Below are positions 57,166 to 64,000 of a DNA stretch of 64,000 bases, in pieces. Every line of letters begins with the position of its first letter. Position 1 is the first letter of the stretch. The notes beneath the pieces were generated by a model. That model did no database searches and had not been told where the DNA came from. It saw only the letters and a program-made list of their open reading frames with translations. The stretch spans positions 1 through 64,000 of the forward strand of contig JAKSSF010000006.1 in the NCBI GenBank assembly GCA_024403235.1, read 5' to 3'. This DNA is from Lachnospiraceae bacterium (GTDB lineage: Bacteria; Bacillota; Clostridia; Lachnospirales; Lachnospiraceae). The position numbers and the translations under genes were made by a program.

Positions 57166-58591
57166 AAAAAGAAGGAAGAAAACCAGAAAAAACAGAGAAA
57201 TAATTATCTCTATCTATATGTTTGTCTTTCTGTTTGTAGGGATGATTGGATATTTATGTCATTTTGTGAATACTTCGGGTCAGGAAATGATTAACTATAG
57301 CTTCAACAAAAGACAACAAATTTTGACCAGTAAAAATTCCAGAGGAACTATTTATTCTTCTGATGGGGAGATTGTAGCGGAATCCTTACTTTCGGAAGAC
57401 GGGAAAGAAACCCGAATATACCCCTATGACAATTTATTTTCTCATACAGTTGGTTTTTCTACCAAGGGTAGAACAGGCATAGAAGCTATGGCTAATTCTT
57501 ACCTAATTAACGCCCATGTTTCTTTAACGGAGAAGGTAGAAAATGAGGTGTCCGGACAAAAAAATCATGGTGATAATGTGTACAGTACCTTGCGTACAGA
57601 TTTACAACAAATTGCTAGCAAAGCCTTGGGCGTTAGTAAAGGCGCTATCATCGTCAGTGAAGTGAAAACCGGACGGGTGCTTGCTATGGTTAGTAAACCG
57701 GATTTTAATCCCAATACCATTGTGCAAGATTGGAATGGATATGTAAAAGATGAAAAAAACTCTGTGTTATTAAATCGAGCTACTCAGGGTATTTATCCCC
57801 CAGGATCAACATTTAAAATTATTACCAGTCTTGCCTATATTAGACAGCATCCGACGGATTTTAGCCAGTATGCTTTTACCTGTAATGGACATTTTACCCA
57901 TGGTCAAGATAAAATCAACTGTTACCACGGAACAGTTCATGGAGGTGTTGATTTGGCAGAATCCTTTGCCAAGTCTTGTAATGCTTCTTTTGCCAATATT
58001 GGAATAGGGCTACCAAGAGATCAATTCGGCAAAATGTTACAGGAATTAGGCTTTGGTCAAAACTTGCCACTGAATATGAATTATTCTGTCAGTAATTTGT
58101 CAGTAGATGGGGCTACCTCTGATGAGGATATGATTCAGATTTCCATTGGTCAGGGGAAGGCACAAATTACTCCTATATTATTGCATTTAATTACCAACAG
58201 TATTGCAGGTAATGGAAAAGTAATGAAACCAATGTTTATGGATAAGGTACTGTCAGAAGACGGCGCAATTGTGAAACAGTTTAAACCAGAACTTTACAAA
58301 ACATTAATGACGGAAGAAGAAAGTAGGGTCCTTAGAGAATTAATGACTGGTGTTGTGGAAAATGGTACAGGAAAAAGATTGCGTGGTCTTTCCTATACCG
58401 CTGCGGGCAAGACAGGTTCCGCAGAATATAACCATGTAAAAGAGGATTCTCATGCCTGGTTTACTGGTTTTGCACCTGCAGAGGAGCCGGAAATTTCTGT
58501 AACCATTATTGTAGAAGGAATTGGCTCCGGAGGGGATTATGCGGTGCCTATTGCAAAACGTATTTTTGATGGTTACTTTGGAACCAATTAG
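57122..58591 (+). CDS. Class B penicillin-binding protein (transpeptidase)
   Basis: A 489-residue D,D-transpeptidase, expected to cross-link peptidoglycan alongside the upstream SEDS protein. A very basic N-terminal tail precedes one membrane segment (about residues 30-52). The transpeptidase motifs are GSTFK (Ser229-Lys232), SCN (285-287) and KTGS (430-433), all intact. It resembles the PbpA group found beside FtsW-like genes in Actinobacteria and Clostridia. ATG 57122 has GAGGAGGAG upstream and lies inside the SEDS gene. Confidence 0.92.
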   Translation: MPTKRDRNEKDSTSKKRRKKTRKNREIIISIYMFVFLFVGMIGYLCHFVNTSGQEMINYSFNKRQQILTSKNSRGTIYSSDGEIVAESLLSEDGKETRIYPYDNLFSHTVGFSTKGRTGIEAMANSYLINAHVSLTEKVENEVSGQKNHGDNVYSTLRTDLQQIASKALGVSKGAIIVSEVKTGRVLAMVSKPDFNPNTIVQDWNGYVKDEKNSVLLNRATQGIYPPGSTFKIITSLAYIRQHPTDFSQYAFTCNGHFTHGQDKINCYHGTVHGGVDLAESFAKSCNASFANIGIGLPRDQFGKMLQELGFGQNLPLNMNYSVSNLSVDGATSDEDMIQISIGQGKAQITPILLHLITNSIAGNGKVMKPMFMDKVLSEDGAIVKQFKPELYKTLMTEEESRVLRELMTGVVENGTGKRLRGLSYTAAGKTGSAEYNHVKEDSHAWFTGFAPAEEPEISVTIIVEGIGSGGDYAVPIAKRIFDGYFGTN

Positions 58592-58598
58592 GTTGGAC

Positions 58599-58627
58599 TT
58601 GCACTAATATTTTGATTCAGTTATACT
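58599..58627 (+). promoter_or_regulatory. Putative promoter before the NUDIX gene with palindrome on the -10 box
   Basis: TTGCAC (58599-58604) and TATACT (58622-58627) are exactly 17 nt apart. TTCAGT (58616-58621) and ACTGAA (58625-58630) form a perfect palindrome centred on the -10 box. Confidence 0.55.
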
Positions 58628-58667
58628 GAAATTAAGTATGGTTCGCACTAGCTAAGGAGGCATTGCA

Positions 58668-59129
58668 ATGATGGAAGCAACAAGCTGCGGCGGTGTGGTT
58701 ATTTTCCGAGGTAAGATATTACTTTTATACAAGAATTTTCGTAATAAGTATGAAGGCTGGGTATTGCCTAAGGGGACTGTAGAAGAAGGGGAAGAATATC
58801 AGGAAACGGCACTTCGAGAGGTATTGGAGGAAACTGGAGCGAAAGCCACCATTATCAAATATGTTGGTAAAAGCGAGTATACTTTCACAGTACCGGAAGA
58901 TACAGTAGAAAAGGAAGTGCATTGGTACTTGATGATGGCGGATAGCTATTACAGCAAACCACAACGAGAGGAATTCTTTGTGGATTCCGGATATTACAAA
59001 TATCATGAGGCATATCATCTTTTGAAGTTTGCCAATGAAAGACAAATTTTAGAAAAAGCCTATGCAGAATATTTGGAGTTAAAGAAAAATAACCTGTGGG
59101 GGATCAAAGCTACCAGAAACCCTTCATGA
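58668..59129 (+). CDS. NUDIX hydrolase
   Basis: A 153-residue hydrolase of nucleoside diphosphate derivatives. The NUDIX box runs from GTVEEGEEYQ to REVLEETGA and matches GX5EX7REUXEEXGU. Substrate is not predictable. AAGGAGG lies 7 nt before the ATG. It heads a run of four or five closely spaced genes ending with gerW. Confidence 0.9.
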   Translation: MMEATSCGGVVIFRGKILLLYKNFRNKYEGWVLPKGTVEEGEEYQETALREVLEETGAKATIIKYVGKSEYTFTVPEDTVEKEVHWYLMMADSYYSKPQREEFFVDSGYYKYHEAYHLLKFANERQILEKAYAEYLELKKNNLWGIKATRNPS

Positions 59130-59137
59130 GGTAAAGA

Positions 59138-59449
59138 ATGAAATTTCTAAAAGAGCTATATTTGGGTCAGGATGTTCACCATTTGTTGGATTTAAAGTGG
59201 AAAATTCGACACGGTGCGGGTGTTGTTGGTCTGTATGTGATATATCTGGGACACAACACCAATAAAATAGAAATCATAGAGGCAAGCTTTTTGAAACAAA
59301 AATATTTGCGTAAAGAGGTGGCTCTTGTCATTGGGATGACTAAATCTTATGACGAGGCTATTCAGATTGTAACGCGGATTGTGGAGGAAGCAATTTCCGA
59401 AACTGGAAAAGCGGACCCAAGTGCTTTTGTTTTGAAGAAGTATTCATAA
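59138..59449 (+). CDS. Hypothetical protein
   Basis: A 103-residue protein I do not recognise. It looks like a small alpha/beta fold with HHLLDLKWKIRHGAGVVGLYV, KIEIIEASFLKQKYL and a helical EAIQIVTRIVEEAIS. No membrane segment or signal is seen. It starts 8 nt after the NUDIX gene and ends 6 nt before the DUF2953 gene, so it is co-transcribed with both. Confidence 0.75.
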   Translation: MKFLKELYLGQDVHHLLDLKWKIRHGAGVVGLYVIYLGHNTNKIEIIEASFLKQKYLRKEVALVIGMTKSYDEAIQIVTRIVEEAISETGKADPSAFVLKKYS

Positions 59450-59455
59450 AATAAG

Positions 59456-60412
59456 ATGGGATTGTTAATTTTAAAAGCTATCAAGTGGATTTTCATTATA
59501 CTGTTACTCCTGGTATTGGTGATACTGGGACTTATATTTTTGCTTCTGATTTCTGCAATTTCCTATCAGGCAAAAGGCTCATATATTGAGAAAATTCCAG
59601 ATGTACAAGGTCGTGTTTCTTATTTGTTTGGACTTGTGAAATGTGGATTTTCTTACCAAGAGCAATTTCTTTTAAAAGTGAAGATTTTGGGCATTCCGGT
59701 GTATGGTTTTCCTAAAAAGGAAAAACGGACCAAGAAAGAAAAGTCTGTATCGAAAGATGCACCTATTGACCTAAAGGAAGCAGAAATCAAAAAAGATGAA
59801 GAAATTGTATATGCTGATAGAGATGAGAAAAAATCGGGGTTAGATTCGATAGTGGAAGATACTACAGATACTATATCTATTAGCAAAAAGACTGTAGAGA
59901 AAAATCCTAACAATGGTTTAACAGTAGAGAAAAAGACGCTAGATGAAAAAACAGTAGAAGATACTGTAACCAAGGATACTGCAAGAAAAAAGAAAATAAA
60001 AACCAAGAAAGAAAAGAAAACTACAGAACAAAAAGGGTTTTCTTTAGAGACTTTACAATCCTGGAAAGCTTTTTTTACAAATCCAAAGATTAAGCGAGCT
60101 TTAGCGGATTGTAAAGAAAAAATATTCCGTGCACTGAAAGCCATTCTGCCAAAGAAGTGGAGTGTACTGGCGAAATTTGGATTTGCAGACCCGTCCATTA
60201 CCGGGAAAATTATGGCAGGTCTTGGAATACTTTATCCTGTTATTGGGAATCATATAGTTGCAATTCCATTTTTTGAAGAAGAAATATTGGAGATAGAGGG
60301 AGAACTTAAGGGAAAGATTCGCCCTATTTATTTCTTGTGGCAGATATTACTTTTGATTTTGAATAAAGATGTTAGATATTTGATAAAAGCAGCCAAAAAA
60401 CAGTTGGGTTAA
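59456..60412 (+). CDS. DUF2953 family protein
   Basis: A 318-residue membrane protein. One or two N-terminal hydrophobic segments (about residues 12-38) precede a soluble region with FGLVKCGFSYQEQFLLKVKI, then a long charged low-complexity linker rich in Lys, Glu, Thr and Val (residues 90-195), and the conserved C-terminal part FGFADPSITGKIMAGLGI. The family is regularly next to gerW in Bacillota, as here (23 nt apart). Confidence 0.85.
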   Translation: MGLLILKAIKWIFIILLLLVLVILGLIFLLLISAISYQAKGSYIEKIPDVQGRVSYLFGLVKCGFSYQEQFLLKVKILGIPVYGFPKKEKRTKKEKSVSKDAPIDLKEAEIKKDEEIVYADRDEKKSGLDSIVEDTTDTISISKKTVEKNPNNGLTVEKKTLDEKTVEDTVTKDTARKKKIKTKKEKKTTEQKGFSLETLQSWKAFFTNPKIKRALADCKEKIFRALKAILPKKWSVLAKFGFADPSITGKIMAGLGILYPVIGNHIVAIPFFEEEILEIEGELKGKIRPIYFLWQILLLILNKDVRYLIKAAKKQLG

Positions 60413-60435
60413 ATTCCAATCATTAGGAGGTTGAA

Positions 60436-60825
60436 ATGGCAGATAATCATTTTGGTTCTATAGTAGAATCCTTATTAAAGGGTGTTGATTCTGTGCTTAG
60501 CACAAAAACTGTAGTAGGAGAGCCTACACAGATTGGCGATACCATTATTTTACCGCTAGTAGATGTTTCCTTCGGTATTGGAGCCGGTGCAGGGTCCGGA
60601 GAAAAAAAGCATAACGGGGCAGGCGGTGTAGGTGGAAAGATTACTCCCAGTTCTGTACTGATTATTAAGGATGGTCATACCAAACTTGTGAATATCAAGC
60701 AACAAGATACTATGACAAAGATTTTAGATATGGTTCCGGATTTGGTGGATCGTTTTACTACCAAGAAAGATGAAGATATGATTTCTGATGTGGAAGCAAA
60801 GGAAATAGCATTTCCCGAGAAATAA
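60436..60825 (+). CDS. gerW: GerW/YtfJ family sporulation protein
   Basis: A 129-residue protein with the family's VGEPTQIGDTIILPLVDVSF, the glycine-rich GIGAGAGSGEKKHNGAGG and GKITPSSVLIIKDG. In Bacillus subtilis this protein is needed for full germination; in non-sporulating clostridia its role is unclear. AGGAGG precedes the ATG. Whether this organism sporulates cannot be decided from the window. Confidence 0.9.
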   Translation: MADNHFGSIVESLLKGVDSVLSTKTVVGEPTQIGDTIILPLVDVSFGIGAGAGSGEKKHNGAGGVGGKITPSSVLIIKDGHTKLVNIKQQDTMTKILDMVPDLVDRFTTKKDEDMISDVEAKEIAFPEK

Positions 60826-60919
60826 AAATAGAACATACACGAATAAATGACTTTTGCATATACTATCTTAGAAGACAGAATCTGCTTGCCGAAGAAGTAG
60901 AGTTTCCTGGGAGGATAGT

Positions 60920-61069
60920 ATGGGAAAGAATATGGCTTGTGTGTTTTTCTGGACAGCAGTGGGAATGGTTTTAATGATGCTAGTCAAAACAACATTTTGG
61001 GGAATTATGATTAGTGTTGTTATGTTATTGATTTCTTATTATTTATATTTTCATGGCTGTGATTCGTAA
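60920..61069 (+). CDS. Small two-helix membrane protein, unknown function
   Basis: A 49-residue reading frame with ATG 60920 and GGGAGGATAGT as a strong ribosome site. Two hydrophobic segments (ACVFFWTAVGMVLMML and GIMISVVMLLISYYLYF) are joined by a short VKTTFW loop. It lies between gerW and a terminator and is downstream in the same direction. Coding is supported by the ribosome site, frame and position; I know no family. Confidence 0.55.
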   Translation: MGKNMACVFFWTAVGMVLMMLVKTTFWGIMISVVMLLISYYLYFHGCDS

Positions 61070-61080
61070 AAAGGGCAAAA

Positions 61081-61109
61081 AAAAACTACCGACAATCGGT
61101 AGTTTTTTT
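61081..61109. terminator. Bidirectional terminator between the gerW unit and rpmB
   Basis: AAAAACTACCGA and TCGGTAGTTTTT form a perfect 12-bp stem with a 3-nt loop, with A and T tracts on both sides. Confidence 0.92.
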
Positions 61110-61123
61110 ATTACCTATAATTA

Positions 61124-61309
61124 TTAAGCTCTTTCAACATTGCCAGATCTTAAACAACTGGTACAAACGTGCATTTTCTTTGCAGCTCCGTTTACTAAAA
61201 CTTTTACGCTCTTAACATTAGACTTCCAAATATGATTGGATCTTCTATGAGAATGGCTAACGTTGTTACCAAAATGTACGCCTTTACCACAAACTTCACA
61301 CTTTGCCAT
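61124..61309 (-). CDS. rpmB: 50S ribosomal protein L28
   Basis: A 61-residue ribosomal protein. It has AKCEVCGKG at the N-terminus and VCTSCLRSG near the C-terminus, the two zinc-binding CxxC pairs of the C+ form. GGGAGG lies about 6 nt before ATG 61309 on the minus strand; an earlier in-frame ATG (61324) lies upstream of that site and is less likely. The rpmB/asp23/fakA/recG arrangement is a standard Bacillota order. Confidence 0.96.
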   Translation of the reverse strand: MAKCEVCGKGVHFGNNVSHSHRRSNHIWKSNVKSVKVLVNGAAKKMHVCTSCLRSGNVERA

Positions 61310-61543
61310 GTGGACACCTCCCATTCCTTATTACTTCTTAAATACAAACAACATTAGTATCATAGCAGAAGAAATACAGAAAAGCAAGTGAAATTTATAT
61401 AATATGTATAAATTTTCTTGGATTTCCAGTTATTTCAGGAATAATGGTTTTCTTTTTGGGAAAAACAAGGTATAATACATTCATCTTACTGGGCGTAGTA
61501 TGCCCAATCAAGAAATGAATAATAAATAGTTGGAGGTATTCTT

Positions 61544-61903
61544 ATGAAAGGAACTTCTATTGATACTCATATGGGTAGTATTACAATTGATAAAGAAGTA
61601 ATTGCACAGTACGCAGGAAGTGTTGCAGTGGAATGTTTTGGTATTGTAGGTATGGCCGGTGTATCTGTTGCAGATGGTTTGGTTCGTCTTTTGAAAAAAG
61701 ATAGTATAACCAAAGGAATTAGTGTTTCATTGCATGGCAATAAGCTTGTTTTGGATTTTCATGTGATTATTGCCTATGGTGTAAGCATTCTTGCAGTGTC
61801 TGACAGCTTGATTGACAATGTTAGATACAAAGTGGAAGAATTTACGGGTCTAAAGGTTGAAAAGGTAAATGTGTTCGTTGAAGGCGTTCGTGTAATTGAC
61901 TAA
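61544..61903 (+). CDS. Asp23/Gls24 family envelope stress protein
   Basis: A 119-residue protein of the YloU type. SITIDKEVIAQYAGSVAVEC, GIVGMAGVSVADGL and VEKVNVFVEGVRVI are the family positions. A TATAAT at 61471-61476 could be its -10 box, and GGAGG lies before the ATG. fakA follows 28 nt later. In this position the protein is a regular companion of FakA; its own role is unknown. Confidence 0.93.
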   Translation: MKGTSIDTHMGSITIDKEVIAQYAGSVAVECFGIVGMAGVSVADGLVRLLKKDSITKGISVSLHGNKLVLDFHVIIAYGVSILAVSDSLIDNVRYKVEEFTGLKVEKVNVFVEGVRVID

Positions 61904-61931
61904 TAGGCTTGTTTGATAGGAGGATAAGAAA

Positions 61932-63617
61932 GTGGCTTTGAATACCATTGATGCACCAATGTTGGCTAAGATGTTTTTAGCAGGTGCACAGAATCTAGAA
62001 GCAAAAAAAGAATGGATTAATGAATTAAATGTTTTTCCTGTTCCTGATGGAGATACAGGTACCAATATGACATTGACAATTATGTCTGCTGCAAAGGAAG
62101 TAGCAACCATAGAAGAACCGACTATGGAAGCTCTTGCAAAGGCGATTTCTTCCGGTTCTCTTCGTGGAGCAAGAGGAAATTCCGGTGTTATTTTATCCCA
62201 GCTTTTAAGAGGCTTTACCAAAACCATTAAAGAAGCAGAGATCATAGATATTCCGTTGATTACAGTGGCAATGGAAAAAGCAGTTGAAACTGCTTACAAA
62301 GCTGTTATGAAGCCTAAGGAAGGTACCATTCTTACGGTTGCAAAGGGTGCCAGTGAAAAAGCGAAAGAGTTAAATGCTGCAGGGGAAACAGACTTACAGT
62401 CCTTTATTGAACAGGTATTGGCCCATGCTGATTATGTGCTTAGTCAGACCCCTGAGATGTTACCTGTATTAAAACAGGCCGGTGTTGTGGATTCCGGCGG
62501 ACAGGGCTTAATGGAAGTATTAAAAGGTGCTTTTGATGCTTACCTTGGGAAAGAAATCGATCTGACAACTGTACAGTCTGGTTCTATGTCCACTGTAGGG
62601 GTTGTGGAAGATTCCGTTTCTTTTGAAGAGATTACATTTGGATACTGTACTGAATTTATCATTATGTTAGACAAACCTTTCCCAATGAAAAAGGAAAAGG
62701 ATTTTAAGGCCTATTTGGAATCTATCGGTGATTCTATTGTAGTAGTTGCAGATGAAGATATTGTGAAAGTGCATGTGCATACAAATGATCCGGGTATGGC
62801 CATTCAGAAGGCTTTGACCTATGGTCAGCTTTCTAATATGAAGATTGATAATATGCGCTTGGAGCATCAGGAAAAAGTCATTAAAATGGCAGAAAAAGAA
62901 GCTGCTAAGGCTGCAGAAAGTAAAGTGGAAGAAATACCTGAGGAACCTGTAGAATTAAAAGAAGCTGGTTTCATTGCTGTATCTGTTGGAGAAGGTATGG
63001 ATGAAATCTTCAAGGGCTTAGGTGTGGATTATATTATTGCCGGTGGTCAGACCATGAATCCAAGTACAGAGGATATGGTCAATGCCATTGAAAAAGTAAA
63101 TGCAAAGACCGTATTTATTTTGCCAAATAATAAGAATATTATTTTAGCGGCAAACCAGGCGCAGTACTTGGTAGAAGATAAGCAGGTTGTGGTCATTCCT
63201 ACAAAGACAGTAGCCCAGGGTATTACAGCGGTAATCAATTATGTACCGGATCTTTCTATCGAAGAAAATGCTGATGTCATGAATGAAGAAATTGCATTGG
63301 TAAAAACCGGTCAAGTAACTTATGCAGTTCGTGACACCGTAATTGATGATAAAGAAATCAAAGAAAATGATTTCATGGGCATCGGCGATAGCGGTATTTT
63401 AGCTGTTGGACAGGATAGAGAAGCAGTTACTTTGGATATGGTTGATGCGATGGTAGATGATGATGTAGAATTGATTAGTGTTTACTATGGAGCAGATGTG
63501 ACCGAAGAAGAAGCTATGGCTTTGGCAGATAAGATTGAAGCCAAATACGGTGATTGTGATATTGAATTACAGTTTGGTGGTCAGCCTGTTTATTATTACA
63601 TTATTTCTGCAGAATAA
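61932..63617 (+). CDS. fakA: DAK2 domain fatty acid kinase-type protein
   Basis: A 561-residue protein of the FakA/YloV type, expected to phosphorylate acyl groups delivered by a FakB partner. The N-terminal DAK2 domain shows NVFPVPDGDTGTNMTLTI, GSLRGARGNSGVILSQLLRG and DSGGQGLMEVLKGAF; a middle domain with CTEFIIMLDKPFP and a C-terminal domain follow. Start is GTG 61932, with AGGAGG about 9 nt upstream. No fakB/degV gene is in the window. It is followed by a terminator and recG. Confidence 0.93.
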   Translation: MALNTIDAPMLAKMFLAGAQNLEAKKEWINELNVFPVPDGDTGTNMTLTIMSAAKEVATIEEPTMEALAKAISSGSLRGARGNSGVILSQLLRGFTKTIKEAEIIDIPLITVAMEKAVETAYKAVMKPKEGTILTVAKGASEKAKELNAAGETDLQSFIEQVLAHADYVLSQTPEMLPVLKQAGVVDSGGQGLMEVLKGAFDAYLGKEIDLTTVQSGSMSTVGVVEDSVSFEEITFGYCTEFIIMLDKPFPMKKEKDFKAYLESIGDSIVVVADEDIVKVHVHTNDPGMAIQKALTYGQLSNMKIDNMRLEHQEKVIKMAEKEAAKAAESKVEEIPEEPVELKEAGFIAVSVGEGMDEIFKGLGVDYIIAGGQTMNPSTEDMVNAIEKVNAKTVFILPNNKNIILAANQAQYLVEDKQVVVIPTKTVAQGITAVINYVPDLSIEENADVMNEEIALVKTGQVTYAVRDTVIDDKEIKENDFMGIGDSGILAVGQDREAVTLDMVDAMVDDDVELISVYYGADVTEEEAMALADKIEAKYGDCDIELQFGGQPVYYYIISAE

Positions 63618-63645
63618 TGGAAGATACAAGTTTAGTATAGGAATC

Positions 63646-63674
63646 AAAAAAGTCGCTTTTTAGCGACTTTTTTT
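63646..63674 (+). terminator. Terminator between fakA and recG
   Basis: AAAAAAGTCGCT pairs with AGCGACTTTTTT around a 4-nt loop of T and is followed by a T tract. Confidence 0.92.
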
Positions 63675-63695
63675 GAACCTTTTTGGGAGTGTTTA

Positions 63696-64000
63696 ATGAA
63701 TTTTCAAACAGAATTAGTGGCATTAAAAGGAATCGGTCAAAAAACAAATGATGTATTACAAAAACTGGGATTAATTACGGTTAGGGATTTGCTTTTTTAT
63801 TTTCCAAGAACCTATGAAAAGTACGATACGCCAATGCCGGTTCGTGAACTAAGTGACGGCATACTGATTACCAGTAGGATGAAGGTTCCCTATCAAAATT
63901 TTCAATTGCAAAAAGCAGGAAGATTTACGATTTTGCGGGTATTTTTACAATCGGAAGATCAAACCATAGAAGCTTTATTTTTTAATTCGCCTTTCTTGAA
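63696..64000 (+). CDS. recG: ATP-dependent DNA helicase RecG, N-terminal part (cut by window end)
   Basis: The first 101 codons of a RecG-type helicase that reverses stalled forks. ALKGIGQKTNDVLQKLGL and TVRDLLFYFPRTYEKYD are the typical N-terminal helical and wedge-domain start. GGGAG lies about 8 nt before ATG 63696. The position after fakA is conserved. The helicase domains lie beyond the window. Confidence 0.93.
   Translation, partial: MNFQTELVALKGIGQKTNDVLQKLGLITVRDLLFYFPRTYEKYDTPMPVRELSDGILITSRMKVPYQNFQLQKAGRFTILRVFLQSEDQTIEALFFNSPFL

Overview
The window reads as a chromosomal segment of an anaerobic, low-GC Gram-positive bacterium of the class Clostridia, most likely family Lachnospiraceae. 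Supporting signs are class III (anaerobic) ribonucleotide reductase, a monomeric [FeFe] hydrogenase, a GerW/DUF2953 pair, the Asp23-FakA-RecG cluster opposite rpmB, the conserved pair of a NifU-like protein and a GGGtGRT protein, and strong AGGAGG-type ribosome sites. A FapA-type protein and a soluble chemoreceptor suggest motility. Nearly all genes lie on the + strand. I see no phage, insertion sequence, integrase or CRISPR array, so this looks like core chromosome with a few accessory genes.

Layout. 1-1.3 kb: nrdD end, nrdG, dut. 1.5-9.5 kb: FapA-like protein, [FeFe] hydrogenase, gltX, a UvrD-like helicase, a GT-C membrane protein. 9.6-18.2 kb: DUF1292, a GlgX-like GH13 protein, DUF5662, a Cys-rich peptide, trpS, a lactonase-fold protein, aroC, a VanY-type peptidase, tgt. 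18.3-27.3 kb: yajC and an acidic-tailed partner, then leuB-ilvD-ilvB, an L,D-transpeptidase, serC-serA. 27.4-31.3 kb: a divergent promoter, a GlgB-like GH13 protein, mscS, a Dabb protein, tRNA-Thr. 31.3-44.1 kb: an ABC transporter pair, argH-asd, an AAA ATPase, topB, a left-handed beta-helix protein, the NifU-like/GGGtGRT pair, a CZB chemoreceptor, a HAD phosphatase. 44.2-50 kb: a second acetolactate synthase locus (large subunit with an in-frame TAG, two small subunits), ilvC, leuC, leuD. 50-64 kb: an Rpn-type nuclease, ruvAB, zapA, U32 peptidase, SEDS protein and class B PBP, NUDIX to gerW, rpmB, asp23, fakA and the start of recG.

How it works together. Branched-chain amino acid synthesis is split over two loci that together encode IlvB, IlvN, IlvC, IlvD, LeuB, LeuC and LeuD. 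Serine, arginine, aspartate-family and chorismate steps are also present. Cell-wall functions (VanY, L,D-transpeptidase, FtsW/RodA-PBP, ZapA) and DNA repair (UvrD-like, RuvAB behind a LexA-like box, RecG, TopB) are interspersed.

Most notable observations: (i) two GH13 proteins, one GlgX-like and one GlgB-like, that keep family structural signatures but have lost most catalytic residues; (ii) the two-gene NifU-like/GGGtGRT operon, for which I know no assigned function, with codon use like a highly expressed gene; (iii) an acetolactate synthase gene interrupted by a single in-frame TAG; (iv) several operator-like palindromes placed on promoters, including one around the -10 box of the tRNA-Thr gene and one on a divergent promoter in front of the GlgB-like gene.
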